Below, piece by piece: positions 43,954-52,225 of a DNA stretch of 64,000 nucleotides. The notes under the pieces are model-generated. The model saw only the letters and a list, made by a program, of their open reading frames with translations, had not been told where the DNA came from and made no database searches. The DNA comes from Psychrosphaera saromensis (GTDB taxonomy: Bacteria; Pseudomonadota; Gammaproteobacteria; Enterobacterales; Alteromonadaceae): NCBI RefSeq assembly GCF_002954545.1, contig NZ_MSCH01000003.1:558001-622000 (forward strand). The letters run 5' to 3'. How positions within the stretch are numbered: the stretch's first letter is position 1; each line of letters opens with the position of its first letter. The position numbers and the translations under genes were made by a program.

Positions 43954-44198
43954 TAAAACTTCCTATATGAATCCGAGAATAATCCAAATTCTTCGGTTAG
44001 TTTATTGCAGGCATCTACCGCTTCTGTGTTGTTTTTAACCCACTCTTCTTTTAACTTTTTACTTACTTCTTGCTCCAATGCTTTCTCCATTGTGGCTGAT
44101 AAGTTTATATTAAGCCTTTTCGCCTCTGCTAATAACTCAGTACTTAAACTTAAATTAGCTGCTTTCTTTGTTGTTTTCTGTATCTGTGCGTTTCTCAT
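43953..44198 (-). CDS. ccdA: CcdA-family antitoxin
   Basis: 81 residues. N-terminal RHH part (LSLSTELLAEAKRLNINLSATMEKAL) and C-terminal part (WVKNNTEAVDACNKLTEEFGLFSDSYRKF), the latter like the CcdB-binding tail (ENQEGM..FIEMNGSFADENRDW in F plasmid, shown in two pieces). ATG at 44198 has an AGGA 8 nt upstream; ATG at 44216 is less likely. Overlaps ccdB by one base. Confidence 0.9.
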   Translation of the reverse strand: MRNAQIQKTTKKAANLSLSTELLAEAKRLNINLSATMEKALEQEVSKKLKEEWVKNNTEAVDACNKLTEEFGLFSDSYRKF

Positions 44199-44304
44199 TT
44201 TATCAATCCTGCGCATGCTTTATGCGTATAACTTTAGTGCATTACAGAACATATAACAAGTTTGTAAATAATGATCTTACTTTATTCAAACAAAACATCT
44301 ACCA

Positions 44305-44403
44305 ACATTCCTAACAGAGACACCCATCTTAATTTTCACATTCCTAACAGAGACACCCATCTTAATTTTCACATTCCTAACAGAGACACCCGCTTTAATT
44401 TTT
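44305..44403. repeat. 33-bp tandem repeat, three copies
   Basis: Copies start at 44305, 44338 and 44371; the first two are identical, the third is altered near its end. Core is CCTAACAGAGACACCC. The same core appears once at 43208-43220 and in a changed form at 38996-39010. No coding frame. Confidence 0.85.
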
Positions 44404-44470
44404 ATACCCTTTTAAATTAAGCCCATAAAAAAAACCACCAAATGATTAAACGTCACTGGTGGTTTTTAGT
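44371..44470. repeat. Repeat copy B, ending in a bidirectional terminator
   Basis: Carries AACAGAGACACCC, ATTAAGCCCATAAAAAA and the hairpin CCACCA (44435-44440) with TGGTGG (44457-44462), matching copy A at 38996-39090 nearly base for base over about 60 bp. Terminates nirBD. Confidence 0.75.
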
Positions 44471-44560
44471 ATTCATTACAACAAGCTTGTAATTAACAAG
44501 CTATTAGCTTTGCCTTTATAGCTGCAGCGCTTCTTTTAACTCTACAACTTATGCTGCAAC

Positions 44561-44893
44561 TTACGCCTGCAACTGAACTAAACCGTCTTGTTGGCGCACC
44601 ATGTAGGTTTTTAAAATCACGCTGTCATCTTCCAAACACTTACCAGACTCTAATGAGAACTGTTGTTTATACAGTGGTGATGCCAAAACCAATTGGCCGT
44701 CAACATCGCCAATGATGCCACGTGATAACACGTTTGCTTCACCAAATGGGTCGTAGTTTTGTAGAGCAAATAATTGTTCTTCTTTCCCTACTTTAAAAAT
44801 CGCGACTTGTTCACCGTTATGCAGTGCACAAACACCTGTGTTTTTATTGATATCTGATACGTTACAGATGGTTTCCCAATTTATATTACTCAT
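44561..44893 (-). CDS. nirD: NirD small subunit of nitrite reductase
   Basis: 110 residues with a Rieske-like fold (VCALHNGEQVAIFKVGKE, YDPFGEANVLSRGIIG, SPLYKQQFSLESGKCLED). As in other NirD proteins, the Rieske metal ligands are not kept. It is the partner of NirB, 30 bp downstream of it. Confidence 0.95.
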   Translation of the reverse strand: MSNINWETICNVSDINKNTGVCALHNGEQVAIFKVGKEEQLFALQNYDPFGEANVLSRGIIGDVDGQLVLASPLYKQQFSLESGKCLEDDSVILKTYMVRQQDGLVQLQA

Positions 44894-44923
44894 ATTCTTT
44901 TCCTCTACTCTTTTATCTGTAAC

Positions 44924-47506
44924 TTAAACTTCCAATGCCGGGATCTCTTCACCTTTGGCTTTACTTTCTCTTACCGAAGGTTGCGCAATACGCGCTTTAC
45001 TTTGACCACGGTCAGCTTCATACGCCAAACGATCGTCCGTTGCATCAGAGTTAATAAAGTGAGCAAAACGTTTTAGTCTTTCTGGATTGTTAAGTGTTTT
45101 CTTCCATTCACATTCGTAAGTGTCGATAACGCGGTTCATATCAGTTTCAAAGTCTTCACAAAGACCAAGTTTGTCATCAATAACCACTGATTTAAGGTAG
45201 TCTAGGCCGCCTTCCATATTATCCATCCAAACCGACGTACGTTGTAAACGGTCTGCTGTACGGCAATAGAACATAAGAATGCGGTCAATGTATTTAATTA
45301 ATGTGGCGTCATCCAAATCAGAGGCGAATAAGTCACCGTGACGAGGTTTCATACCGCCGTTACCGCACACGTATAAGTTCCAACCTTTGTCCGTGGCAAT
45401 AACTCCAAAATCTTTACTTTGTGCTTCAGCACATTCACGAGTACAGCCAGACACACCTAATTTAAATTTATGTGGTGAACGTAGACCTTTGTAACGCATC
45501 TCTAAATTAATCGCCATGGACACAGAATCCATCATGCCGTAACGACACCAAGTACTACCAACACAAGACTTAACGGTACGCAAAGACTTACCATAGGCGT
45601 GGCCTGTTTCAAAACCAGCTTGAATCAATTCATCCCAAATTAATGGTAATTCGTGTAATTGCGCGCCAAAGAAGTCGATACGCTGACCGCCTGTAATTTT
45701 GGTGTATAAGTCATACTTAACACCAATTTGGCCTAAGTCGATTAAACCTTGTGCTGAAATTTCACCAGCTGCAATACGTGGTACAACGGAATAAGTCCCG
45801 TCTTTTTGCATGTTACCTAGGAAGATGTCGTTAGTGTCTTGTAACTGAATATTATCATCGGACAATACGTATTCATTCCAATACGTTGCTAACATAGAGC
45901 CAACTGCAGGTTTACATGTCATGCAACCATGACCGCTGCCGTATTGCTCTAACAACTCATCAAAGGTTTTGATTTTTTTAGTGCGGATAACATCAAATAA
46001 TTCTTGGCGAGTGTACTCAAAATGTTCACAAAGGTTATTATTAACCTCCATGCCCATGTTTTCTAACTCAGCATTTAATACCTGTCCAACCATGGCTGAA
46101 CAGCCACCACAACCAGTACCCGCTTTGGTACATGATTTAAGCTCACTAAGCTCTGTTGCACCAGCATGAATAGCTTCTATCAAGTCACCTTTTGTTACGT
46201 CATGACAAGAACAAATTAAAGCAGAATCTGGTAGTGCAGCTACGCCAAATGCACTTGCACCGCCCTCAACTTGCGGCAATATTAATACTTCAGGAGCATC
46301 TGGCAGTTGCATTTTCTCTAACATCATAGGTAACAAAGTACCGTATGCGTCGGTGTCGCCAACAAGAACCACACCTAATAATGTTGATTTGTCAGCAGAG
46401 ACGATTAAACGTTTATAAATACCTTCTGCGTCATTTATATAAGTATAGGTTTGTGCGCCTTCCGTGCGTGCATGTGCATCACCAATACTAGCAACGTCAA
46501 CACCCATTAATTTAAGTTTGGTACTCATATCCGCACCAGTGAATTGTTCACTACCGCCAGTAATATGCGAAACCGCGGCTTTTGCCATGGTGTAACCAGG
46601 GGCAACTAGACCAAATATTTTGCCATCCCACAATGCACATTCGCCAATGGCGTAAATGTCTTTGTCAGAGGTAAGGCAATTGTCATCAATGGTAATACCG
46701 CCACGTTCACCAATTGCGATGTCGAACTGACGAGCAAGTTCATCCTGTGGACGAATACCAGCAGAGAATACAATCATGTCTGTTTCAATATGACTGCCAT
46801 CCGCAAAGTTCATACGGTAACGACAGGTTTCACCCGCTACGATTTCTTTGGTATTTTTTTCTGTGTGAACGTGTACGCCCAAATCTTCAATTTTAGTACG
46901 TAATAAAGCACCGCCGCCTTCATCTAATTGCACCGCCATTAAGCGTGGCGCAAATTCAACAACATGGGCTTCTAGGTTTAAGTTATGTAGTGCTTTTGCA
47001 CATTCAAGACCCAACAAACCGCCACCGATAACAACACCCACTTTACTGCCTTTGGCAGATGCAGTAATACGCTCTAAATCTTCAATAGTACGGTAAACCA
47101 AACAATGTTCAGCGTCGCCACCAGGAATGGGTGGAACAAATGGGAATGAACCTGTGGCTAGAATAAGTTTGTCGTAGCTTTCTACTCGGCCACTTTCTGT
47201 GGTGATAGTTTTTGCTGCTCGGTCAATAGTAGACACTTTGTCTTTGATTATGTATTTAACGCCATGTTGGTCGTAATAATCTTCCGACGTTAGCATTAAG
47301 TCATCGGCTGTTTTGCCAGAGAAATATGCCGACAGTTGAACGCGGTCATACGCTAAACGAGGTTCTTCAGAAAAAGTAATAACTTGATAGTTTTCATGAT
47401 CTGGGTGATTAACCACGTTTTCAATGAATTTGTGACCAACCATACCGTTACCGACAACGATAAGTTTTAATGGTTTTACTGTTTGTAGATCTGTTGTATC
47501 TGGCAT
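44924..47506 (-). CDS. nirB: NirB large subunit of NADH-dependent nitrite reductase
   Basis: 860 residues. FAD/NAD domains (VGNGMVGHKFIENV; VIGGGLLGLECAKAL), a Bfd-like [2Fe-2S] domain (ICSCHDVTKGDLIEAI; CTKAGTGCGGC), and sulfite/nitrite reductase domains with the siroheme/[4Fe-4S] ligands (VGSTWCRYGMMDS; SGCTRECAEAQSKD). It reduces nitrite to ammonium with NADH in the cytoplasm. First of a nirBD operon, with a leader of about 280 nt. Confidence 0.96.
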   Translation of the reverse strand: MPDTTDLQTVKPLKLIVVGNGMVGHKFIENVVNHPDHENYQVITFSEEPRLAYDRVQLSAYFSGKTADDLMLTSEDYYDQHGVKYIIKDKVSTIDRAAKTITTESGRVESYDKLILATGSFPFVPPIPGGDAEHCLVYRTIEDLERITASAKGSKVGVVIGGGLLGLECAKALHNLNLEAHVVEFAPRLMAVQLDEGGGALLRTKIEDLGVHVHTEKNTKEIVAGETCRYRMNFADGSHIETDMIVFSAGIRPQDELARQFDIAIGERGGITIDDNCLTSDKDIYAIGECALWDGKIFGLVAPGYTMAKAAVSHITGGSEQFTGADMSTKLKLMGVDVASIGDAHARTEGAQTYTYINDAEGIYKRLIVSADKSTLLGVVLVGDTDAYGTLLPMMLEKMQLPDAPEVLILPQVEGGASAFGVAALPDSALICSCHDVTKGDLIEAIHAGATELSELKSCTKAGTGCGGCSAMVGQVLNAELENMGMEVNNNLCEHFEYTRQELFDVIRTKKIKTFDELLEQYGSGHGCMTCKPAVGSMLATYWNEYVLSDDNIQLQDTNDIFLGNMQKDGTYSVVPRIAAGEISAQGLIDLGQIGVKYDLYTKITGGQRIDFFGAQLHELPLIWDELIQAGFETGHAYGKSLRTVKSCVGSTWCRYGMMDSVSMAINLEMRYKGLRSPHKFKLGVSGCTRECAEAQSKDFGVIATDKGWNLYVCGNGGMKPRHGDLFASDLDDATLIKYIDRILMFYCRTADRLQRTSVWMDNMEGGLDYLKSVVIDDKLGLCEDFETDMNRVIDTYECEWKKTLNNPERLKRFAHFINSDATDDRLAYEADRGQSKARIAQPSVRESKAKGEEIPALEV

Positions 47507-47589
47507 GGGGTAACCCTCAGAATAATTGAATTGAATTTATTTCAACCTGAGCAGCAATTTCAACTTTGAAATTACGAATCTTGTGGGAC

Positions 47590-47624
47590 CACCGTCGTTG
47601 GTGTCAGAAACTTAACTGTTTCTG
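47590..47624 (-). promoter_or_regulatory. ANTAR-target RNA in the nirB leader
   Basis: P1 is CAGAAAC-[AGTTAA]-GTTTCTG (47624 to 47605), A1 kept, position 4 is T. One base later P2 is CACC-[AACGAC]-GGTG (47603 to 47590) with A1 and G4, the loop known from several proteobacterial nas leaders. No terminator with a T run follows; instead there is an 8-bp inverted repeat (AATTTCAA/TTGAAATT) and a small GGG-TTA-CCC hairpin over the ribosome binding site. Confidence 0.72.
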
Positions 47625-47797
47625 GCTTCTGGCGAAGCTGGCTTAACGCCTAATCTATTAAACCGCTGCATTGCACTTTTTATAAAATATGCTGATAAAT
47701 AAAATATATTGATAAATAAAGTCTATTTATTAACAAAAATTGAATTAGTAAAGTACGGATTAATAGCTTTGTATTTTTTATAACTTATCTACAAGGT

Positions 47798-47814
47798 AGC
47801 AATATGAATACCAA
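47798..47814 (-). promoter_or_regulatory. Candidate sigma-54 promoter of nirB
   Basis: TTGGTATTCATATTGCT on the minus strand, GG-N10-GC spacing, -12 TTGCT good, -24 TGGTAT one or two bases off. Predicted start about 47787, 142 bp from the NtrC site. Confidence 0.5.
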
Positions 47815-47920
47815 ACCCATGTTATTTATAATGAAAATCAAAAACTTGTTATTTTTTAATGAGTAACAAACTTAGTTACGTTAACTGCGGAAAAATAGAC
47901 AAGTAAAATCAGAGGAGGGA

Positions 47921-47937
47921 TGCACGTGTGTGGTGCA
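47921..47937. promoter_or_regulatory. NtrC-type site between nirB and the siroheme synthase gene
   Basis: TGCACGTGTGTGGTGCA: TGCAC-N7-GTGCA, nearly the NtrC consensus. It could serve both divergent genes. Confidence 0.65.
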
Positions 47938-48122
47938 CAATTTAAAAAATAATCACTAATTTGTAGCACTGAGGTTGATTCGCCTAAAAAGGCATATTCA
48001 CAAACATTTATATCTTATCTTCTTTAGTTGTTGTTATAACGCCAACCATTTTCTATAGTCCCATCATTATCGTGTCTTTAAACACATGAATTAGCTTTTG
48101 GCTTCTCTTTATTTGGATCATC

Positions 48123-49094
48123 ATGAATACATTACCTATTTTTGTTAAGTTAGAAAACAAGCCTGTTTTAGTTGTTGGCGGCGGCACCGTTGCCCTTAGA
48201 AAAATCCAAACTCTGTGTAAAACAGGCGCAAAGCTGACTGTAGTTTCTCACGAGATATGCCAAGAAGTGCAAAATTTGGCTCAAACATATTCTATAAAGT
48301 TAATCGTCGGCGATTACGATAAATCTTTGTTGCCTGACAAATGGTTAGTAATAGCCGCAACGGACGACAACGCCTTAAACAGACAAGTACAAGCCGAAGC
48401 ATTAGCACAAAAAATATTTGTAAACGTGGTGGACGATCCTGAATATTGTCATTTTATAACGCCTGCGATAATTGACCGTTCGCCAATTGTAGTGGCTATT
48501 TCATCTGGTGGTGAAGCGCCAGTATTAGCGCGTTTGTGGAAAGAAAAGTTTGAGTCATTAATGCCGCAATGGACAGGCAAGTTAGCTTCATTAGCAGGTT
48601 CTTATCGCCAACAAGTAAAAGCCACCATTACCGACTTTACTTCTCGCCGTCATTTTTGGGAGCGTTTTTTCCGTGGTGATATCGCCGCCAAAGCAGGCCA
48701 ACAAGATTGGGATGGCGTAACACAGTTAATAGAACAAACCCTGTCTGCGGATAACCAATTAGCAGGGTCCGTTTTTTATGTAGGCATTGGTAATAACAAT
48801 CCAGAAAACCTAACATTAAAAGCCTTACAAGCCATGCAATTAGCCGACTTAATTGTGCACGACAACAAGGTTTCAAACGAAATAATAGAGCTAACACGTA
48901 AAGACAGTGACAAGGTAATACCCGCACAAAACGCTATTGTATCAACTATTCAAGACGCGTTAGACAGAGGCGAAATTGTAGTAAGGTTAGTCCACGGCTG
49001 CCCTGAAAAAAGCCTAGAAAGCCAACAAGAATTAAAACAAGCCACGTTCAACGCCACAAAAATCCAAGGCATATGTTCAGGGTGTTTGGTTTAA
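48123..49094 (+). CDS. CysG-like siroheme synthase with degenerate methyltransferase half
   Basis: 323 residues. The N-terminal part (about 1-205) is the precorrin-2 dehydrogenase/ferrochelatase of CysG/Met8 (VLVVGGGTVALRKIQTL, AATDDNALNRQV, VNVVDDPEYCHFITPAIIDRSP). The rest (about 215-323) resembles the first third of a SUMT domain, but its glycine-rich GxGPGD loop reads GIGNNNPE and the later catalytic segments are absent. So it should make siroheme from precorrin-2 while CobA (9441-10361) supplies the methylations. Divergent from nirB. Confidence 0.88.
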   Translation: MNTLPIFVKLENKPVLVVGGGTVALRKIQTLCKTGAKLTVVSHEICQEVQNLAQTYSIKLIVGDYDKSLLPDKWLVIAATDDNALNRQVQAEALAQKIFVNVVDDPEYCHFITPAIIDRSPIVVAISSGGEAPVLARLWKEKFESLMPQWTGKLASLAGSYRQQVKATITDFTSRRHFWERFFRGDIAAKAGQQDWDGVTQLIEQTLSADNQLAGSVFYVGIGNNNPENLTLKALQAMQLADLIVHDNKVSNEIIELTRKDSDKVIPAQNAIVSTIQDALDRGEIVVRLVHGCPEKSLESQQELKQATFNATKIQGICSGCLV

Positions 49095-49160
49095 CAAGCA
49101 GCTTGCTACATTTGTAGCATGACGCATCAGCCTAAACTAATTTATTAACGGAGAAATAAT

Positions 49161-49382
49161 ATGACAACAGTAAATATTAAACTCGATAAAGATTTAATAA
49201 ATCGGGCTGATAATGTAGCAAATAAATTAAACCGAACAACAGCCAAGCAAATTGAACATTGGGCGAAAATTGGTGAAATGATGGAAGATAATCCTGATTT
49301 ACCTTATGAATTTGTTAAACAAGCCATCATTGCAAAAGCAGAAAAAGAAGCTAGGAAACTAGAGGAATATAGTTTTGGCTAA
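49161..49382 (+). CDS. ParD-like antitoxin
   Basis: 73 residues, ribbon-helix-helix start (TVNIKLDKDLINRADNVAN) then TAKQIEHWAKIGEMMEDNPD, the ParD-like family pattern, and a charged C-terminal tail. GGAGAA Shine-Dalgarno before the ATG. Ends inside the next frame by 8 bp, as TA pairs do. Confidence 0.85.
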   Translation: MTTVNIKLDKDLINRADNVANKLNRTTAKQIEHWAKIGEMMEDNPDLPYEFVKQAIIAKAEKEARKLEEYSFG

Positions 49383-49665
49383 TATTAAGCAGGTTTTACA
49401 AACTCCTAGCTTTAAAAGGGCTGTTAAAAAGCTGCACAATAATCAAAAACTAGAACTCGACAAAGAGATTAAAAAAGCAATAACCGATCCTTTATTAGGA
49501 GAGCCTAAAAAAGGAGATCTTGCATTTATGAGGGTTTATAAGTTCAAAATGATCAAACAGCTAACACTCTTAGGTTATAGCTATGAAGACGGAGCAATAA
49601 TTTTAGAGCTGGTTGCTTTAGGAACTCATGAGAACTTTTACCGCGATGTCAAAAAGCTGTTTTGA
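49375..49665 (+). CDS. RelE/ParE-type toxin
   Basis: 96 residues. FKRAVKKLHNNQKLELDKEIKKA, GDLAFMRVYKF, and a C-terminal LVALGTHENFYRDVKKLF, typical of the RelE/ParE fold. The start is probably TTG (49375) with AGAGGA 8 nt upstream inside the antitoxin gene, giving an 8-bp overlap. A typical two-gene module. Confidence 0.85.
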   Translation: MANIKQVLQTPSFKRAVKKLHNNQKLELDKEIKKAITDPLLGEPKKGDLAFMRVYKFKMIKQLTLLGYSYEDGAIILELVALGTHENFYRDVKKLF

Positions 49666-49748
49666 ATCCCCCTATATCCAGATAAAACGTTATTTTCGCG
49701 TACTCAAAAAACTATCGTTACTTACTCCATCTTTTTAATAAAGCGTCT

Positions 49749-50195
49749 TTAATAAAGAGTGTTTAATAGTTTTTCATCCAGCATATTCACAGAAAAAGAA
49801 TCACCTTGAGCTGATCGGCTACTATTTATTCCTCTGAATTTAGAAATTAATGCAGGGTCAGCAGAGTAAGTTTGACCATTAACAGTCATAAAATCGTCGG
49901 AAAAATAAACCTTCAATATCTTATCCAAGTTTGAAGGAGCCAACAATAATACATCTGCATTTTTCAAGTTAGTTGCTCTTTTGCGAACGCCATCTTTTAA
50001 TGTGGTTGTTTTTATAAAGTCTTTTAACAACTCAAAACTCCCCCAATTACCATAAGCTATTGCTTTATTTTTTTCTTGATTCAGCCAATAGATGGCTTTG
50101 GTGTCCTCAACGGTATTACGAACGTCAACCCCTGCACTAGAAGCAAACACTCCATTTGAGAGTAAACATAAACACAAAAATAAATACTTAGTCAT
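49749..50195 (-). CDS. Exported protein of unknown function
   Basis: 148 residues. Signal peptide (about 1-18, ending V-F-A-S) then a short alpha/beta protein (NADVLLLAPSNLDKILKVYF) without recognised motifs. It is 16 bp after a membrane protein gene on the same strand, so probably cotranscribed. Confidence 0.6.
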   Translation of the reverse strand: MTKYLFLCLCLLSNGVFASSAGVDVRNTVEDTKAIYWLNQEKNKAIAYGNWGSFELLKDFIKTTTLKDGVRKRATNLKNADVLLLAPSNLDKILKVYFSDDFMTVNGQTYSADPALISKFRGINSSRSAQGDSFSVNMLDEKLLNTLY

Positions 50196-50211
50196 TGTCT
50201 AACATCCTTAG

Positions 50212-51024
50212 TTATTGAATAGAATTAGGGTGGCTGTCCAAGTTATCAGCATCGTCCAAGTTATCAGGAGCATTTTGCTTATCAGTTATGTCTTTATATA
50301 TTAAAGACAATACGCCTATTTCTATTATTGCAACGGCTCCCCAGATTAATGCGACACCTACAGAATAAATATAGGAATCATAGCTAGGTATAAAGCTTAT
50401 TATCGTATCAGTGATAACTGGCAATAGACCTACACCAACAAAAAGCTTACCTGAATAGTCATCTGAAACCTGCCAAGCACCATGAATTGATAAGCTATGA
50501 TCTAGTGCAGCTGAAGGTAAAACAATCGCTAACCTAGACCAAAAAAATGCAATTATTAAGGTTGTTATCAAACCTATACCGAAAAGAATATATTCATTCT
50601 CAGTACTTTCAGTAATCCCTATTAAATACCCCCCAATAACAAGCATAATAGCGATACCAATCAATAGCATAACTAGGTTCAGCACTATAAAATTTTTAAC
50701 AAAACGAAAGTCTCTTCTCGTTAGTTTAAACAATTCTTTTATCGTGGCATGTTCATTTAAAATAAACGTTCTATGAGTATGAACAATCGACTTACCTAAA
50801 ATGATAAAAAAAGTGATGATGCTAATAAAAATCAGAGATACATAAGAGAATGTTAATTTTGCTGAAGGTTGTTGTATTCCAATGTTTAAGGTGTATAAAA
50901 CAATGCTTATTGCTCCCAACATAATAAAGGTTGGGATAAAGTTTTTAAGGAACAATATTTTATTTTGACTAAATATATAAAAAGCCTTAATGATTATTTT
51001 TTTAATTTCCATATTTAAATTCAC
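50212..51024 (-). CDS. Membrane protein of unknown function
   Basis: 270 residues with six predicted membrane segments (for example LMLGAISIVLYTLNIG region, LMLLIGIAIMLVIGGYLIGI, FVGVGLLPVITDTIISFI). The C-terminus is polar and Asp/Asn-rich (NLDDADNLDSHPNS). The two cytoplasmic helices are reminiscent of bacterial glycerophosphodiesterase-associated membrane domains, but I do not make that call. Confidence 0.6.
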   Translation of the reverse strand: MNLNMEIKKIIIKAFYIFSQNKILFLKNFIPTFIMLGAISIVLYTLNIGIQQPSAKLTFSYVSLIFISIITFFIILGKSIVHTHRTFILNEHATIKELFKLTRRDFRFVKNFIVLNLVMLLIGIAIMLVIGGYLIGITESTENEYILFGIGLITTLIIAFFWSRLAIVLPSAALDHSLSIHGAWQVSDDYSGKLFVGVGLLPVITDTIISFIPSYDSYIYSVGVALIWGAVAIIEIGVLSLIYKDITDKQNAPDNLDDADNLDSHPNSIQ

Positions 51025-51068
51025 TCTAGTTATTTTATTTTATAAGACTCACGCAATAAGTTAGCGTC

Positions 51069-51626
51069 TTAAGCTTCAATTGCAATACAAAACTCAACAA
51101 GCGCTTTGGTTAATAGATTCGCCAACTCTTCATTTTTAGTAATACCGATACTATCTAATTCACTACCTAATAAAGGGATAGAAACACAGGCTTGTTCAAT
51201 TATATTTCCAGACATAGTGACAAGAACCTCCCGTAGAGACTCTTGAGCATGCGATGCTCTAGGCGAGGTATTGATCAGCATAATTGGCGTATTGGGGAAC
51301 TCTGCGCTACTGACTAACCAGTCAAGGGCATTTTTTAACGGGCCGCTAATACCATGAGCATATTCAGGCGTTGCCAGTATTAATCCGGCGCAGTCATTTA
51401 GAGATGACTTTAGCTTTTCTAACGCGGGAATATGTTCATTTTCACGGTCAGGATTAAATAGCGGTAACTCACTAATATCGCCTACAACTATATCTACACT
51501 TACACCTGCATTTACACCTGCACCTACATGACTAGACGCCAATGATTTTAGTGCATGTATTGCAGCGGTATTGTACGACACCTTACGAAGGCTTCCCGAC
51601 AACGCCAAAATCTTTAACTTTTCCAT
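51069..51626 (-). CDS. NADPH-dependent FMN reductase-like protein
   Basis: 185 residues. Flavin-binding start LALSGSLRKVSYNTAAIHAL and the ATPEYAHGISGPLKNALDWL loop, as in NADPH:quinone/chromate reductases of the ArsH/YieF type. It likely reduces quinones or metal oxyanions with NADPH in the cytoplasm. Confidence 0.88.
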   Translation of the reverse strand: MEKLKILALSGSLRKVSYNTAAIHALKSLASSHVGAGVNAGVSVDIVVGDISELPLFNPDRENEHIPALEKLKSSLNDCAGLILATPEYAHGISGPLKNALDWLVSSAEFPNTPIMLINTSPRASHAQESLREVLVTMSGNIIEQACVSIPLLGSELDSIGITKNEELANLLTKALVEFCIAIEA

Positions 51627-51797
51627 TTACTACGTAACTTCCCAGTGGTGGCATTGAACCATTCGACTTTAACCATTAGATCATGCACAGCGATAAGTTT
51701 TATTCTTATGTGATTTTTAACAAATTATATAACCTATTACTAGGCATAAAAGTTATTTAAACATAGAGGTAGCATTGGTGAAGTTGAAGTATAGGGA

Positions 51798-52037
51798 TTA
51801 GGTTTTTTGTTCTGCTTTTTGGCTGAATATCACTTTGGGTTTTGCCGGCAACGCAAGATTAATAGAGGAAACATTTACAGCAGAGCTTAGCGGCGTAAAA
51901 ACTAATGAGCAAAATAGAAAAGTAGTTAACAGCATTAATTTCGATGGCTTAGGTAAATAGCTTTTTCCCTCAAGACCAATGGCTAACATGTCTAATGCGG
52001 TTTGGTATTCTTCTTTTTTGCTTTTATAGCGTTTCAT
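51798..52037 (-). CDS. Small single-span protein of unknown function
   Basis: 79 residues with one membrane segment (about 31-50) and a charged N-terminus. AGGA lies 7 nt before the ATG. No family recognised. Confidence 0.45.
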   Translation of the reverse strand: MKRYKSKKEEYQTALDMLAIGLEGKSYLPKPSKLMLLTTFLFCSLVFTPLSSAVNVSSINLALPAKPKVIFSQKAEQKT

Positions 52038-52154
52038 ACAGCCATCCTATTGCAATAAACCCCAGTTAGCGTGCTTTCCTTAATACCTTACTAACTGGGG
52101 CTAAATTTTCTATTTACAATATTCTGCTTTAATAAACGCTTTTACTTAAAGCTT

Positions 52155-52225
52155 ACAGCTGTGGCGAAGCCATTCTTACAGCTCGCTCTACAGCTAGTGG
52201 CGAAGCCATTCTTACGGCTCGCTCT
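52155..52225. repeat. 35-36-bp direct repeat over the 3' end of the RND gene
   Basis: GTGGCGAAGCCATTCTTAC followed by (A/G)GCTCGCTCT occurs at 52161-52189 and 52197-52225. The second copy spans the stop codon of the permease gene (52212-52214). Confidence 0.85.

Noticed and set aside
44305-44403. 33-bp repeats as a CRISPR array
   Set aside because: The repeats are contiguous, with no variable spacers and no cas genes nearby.
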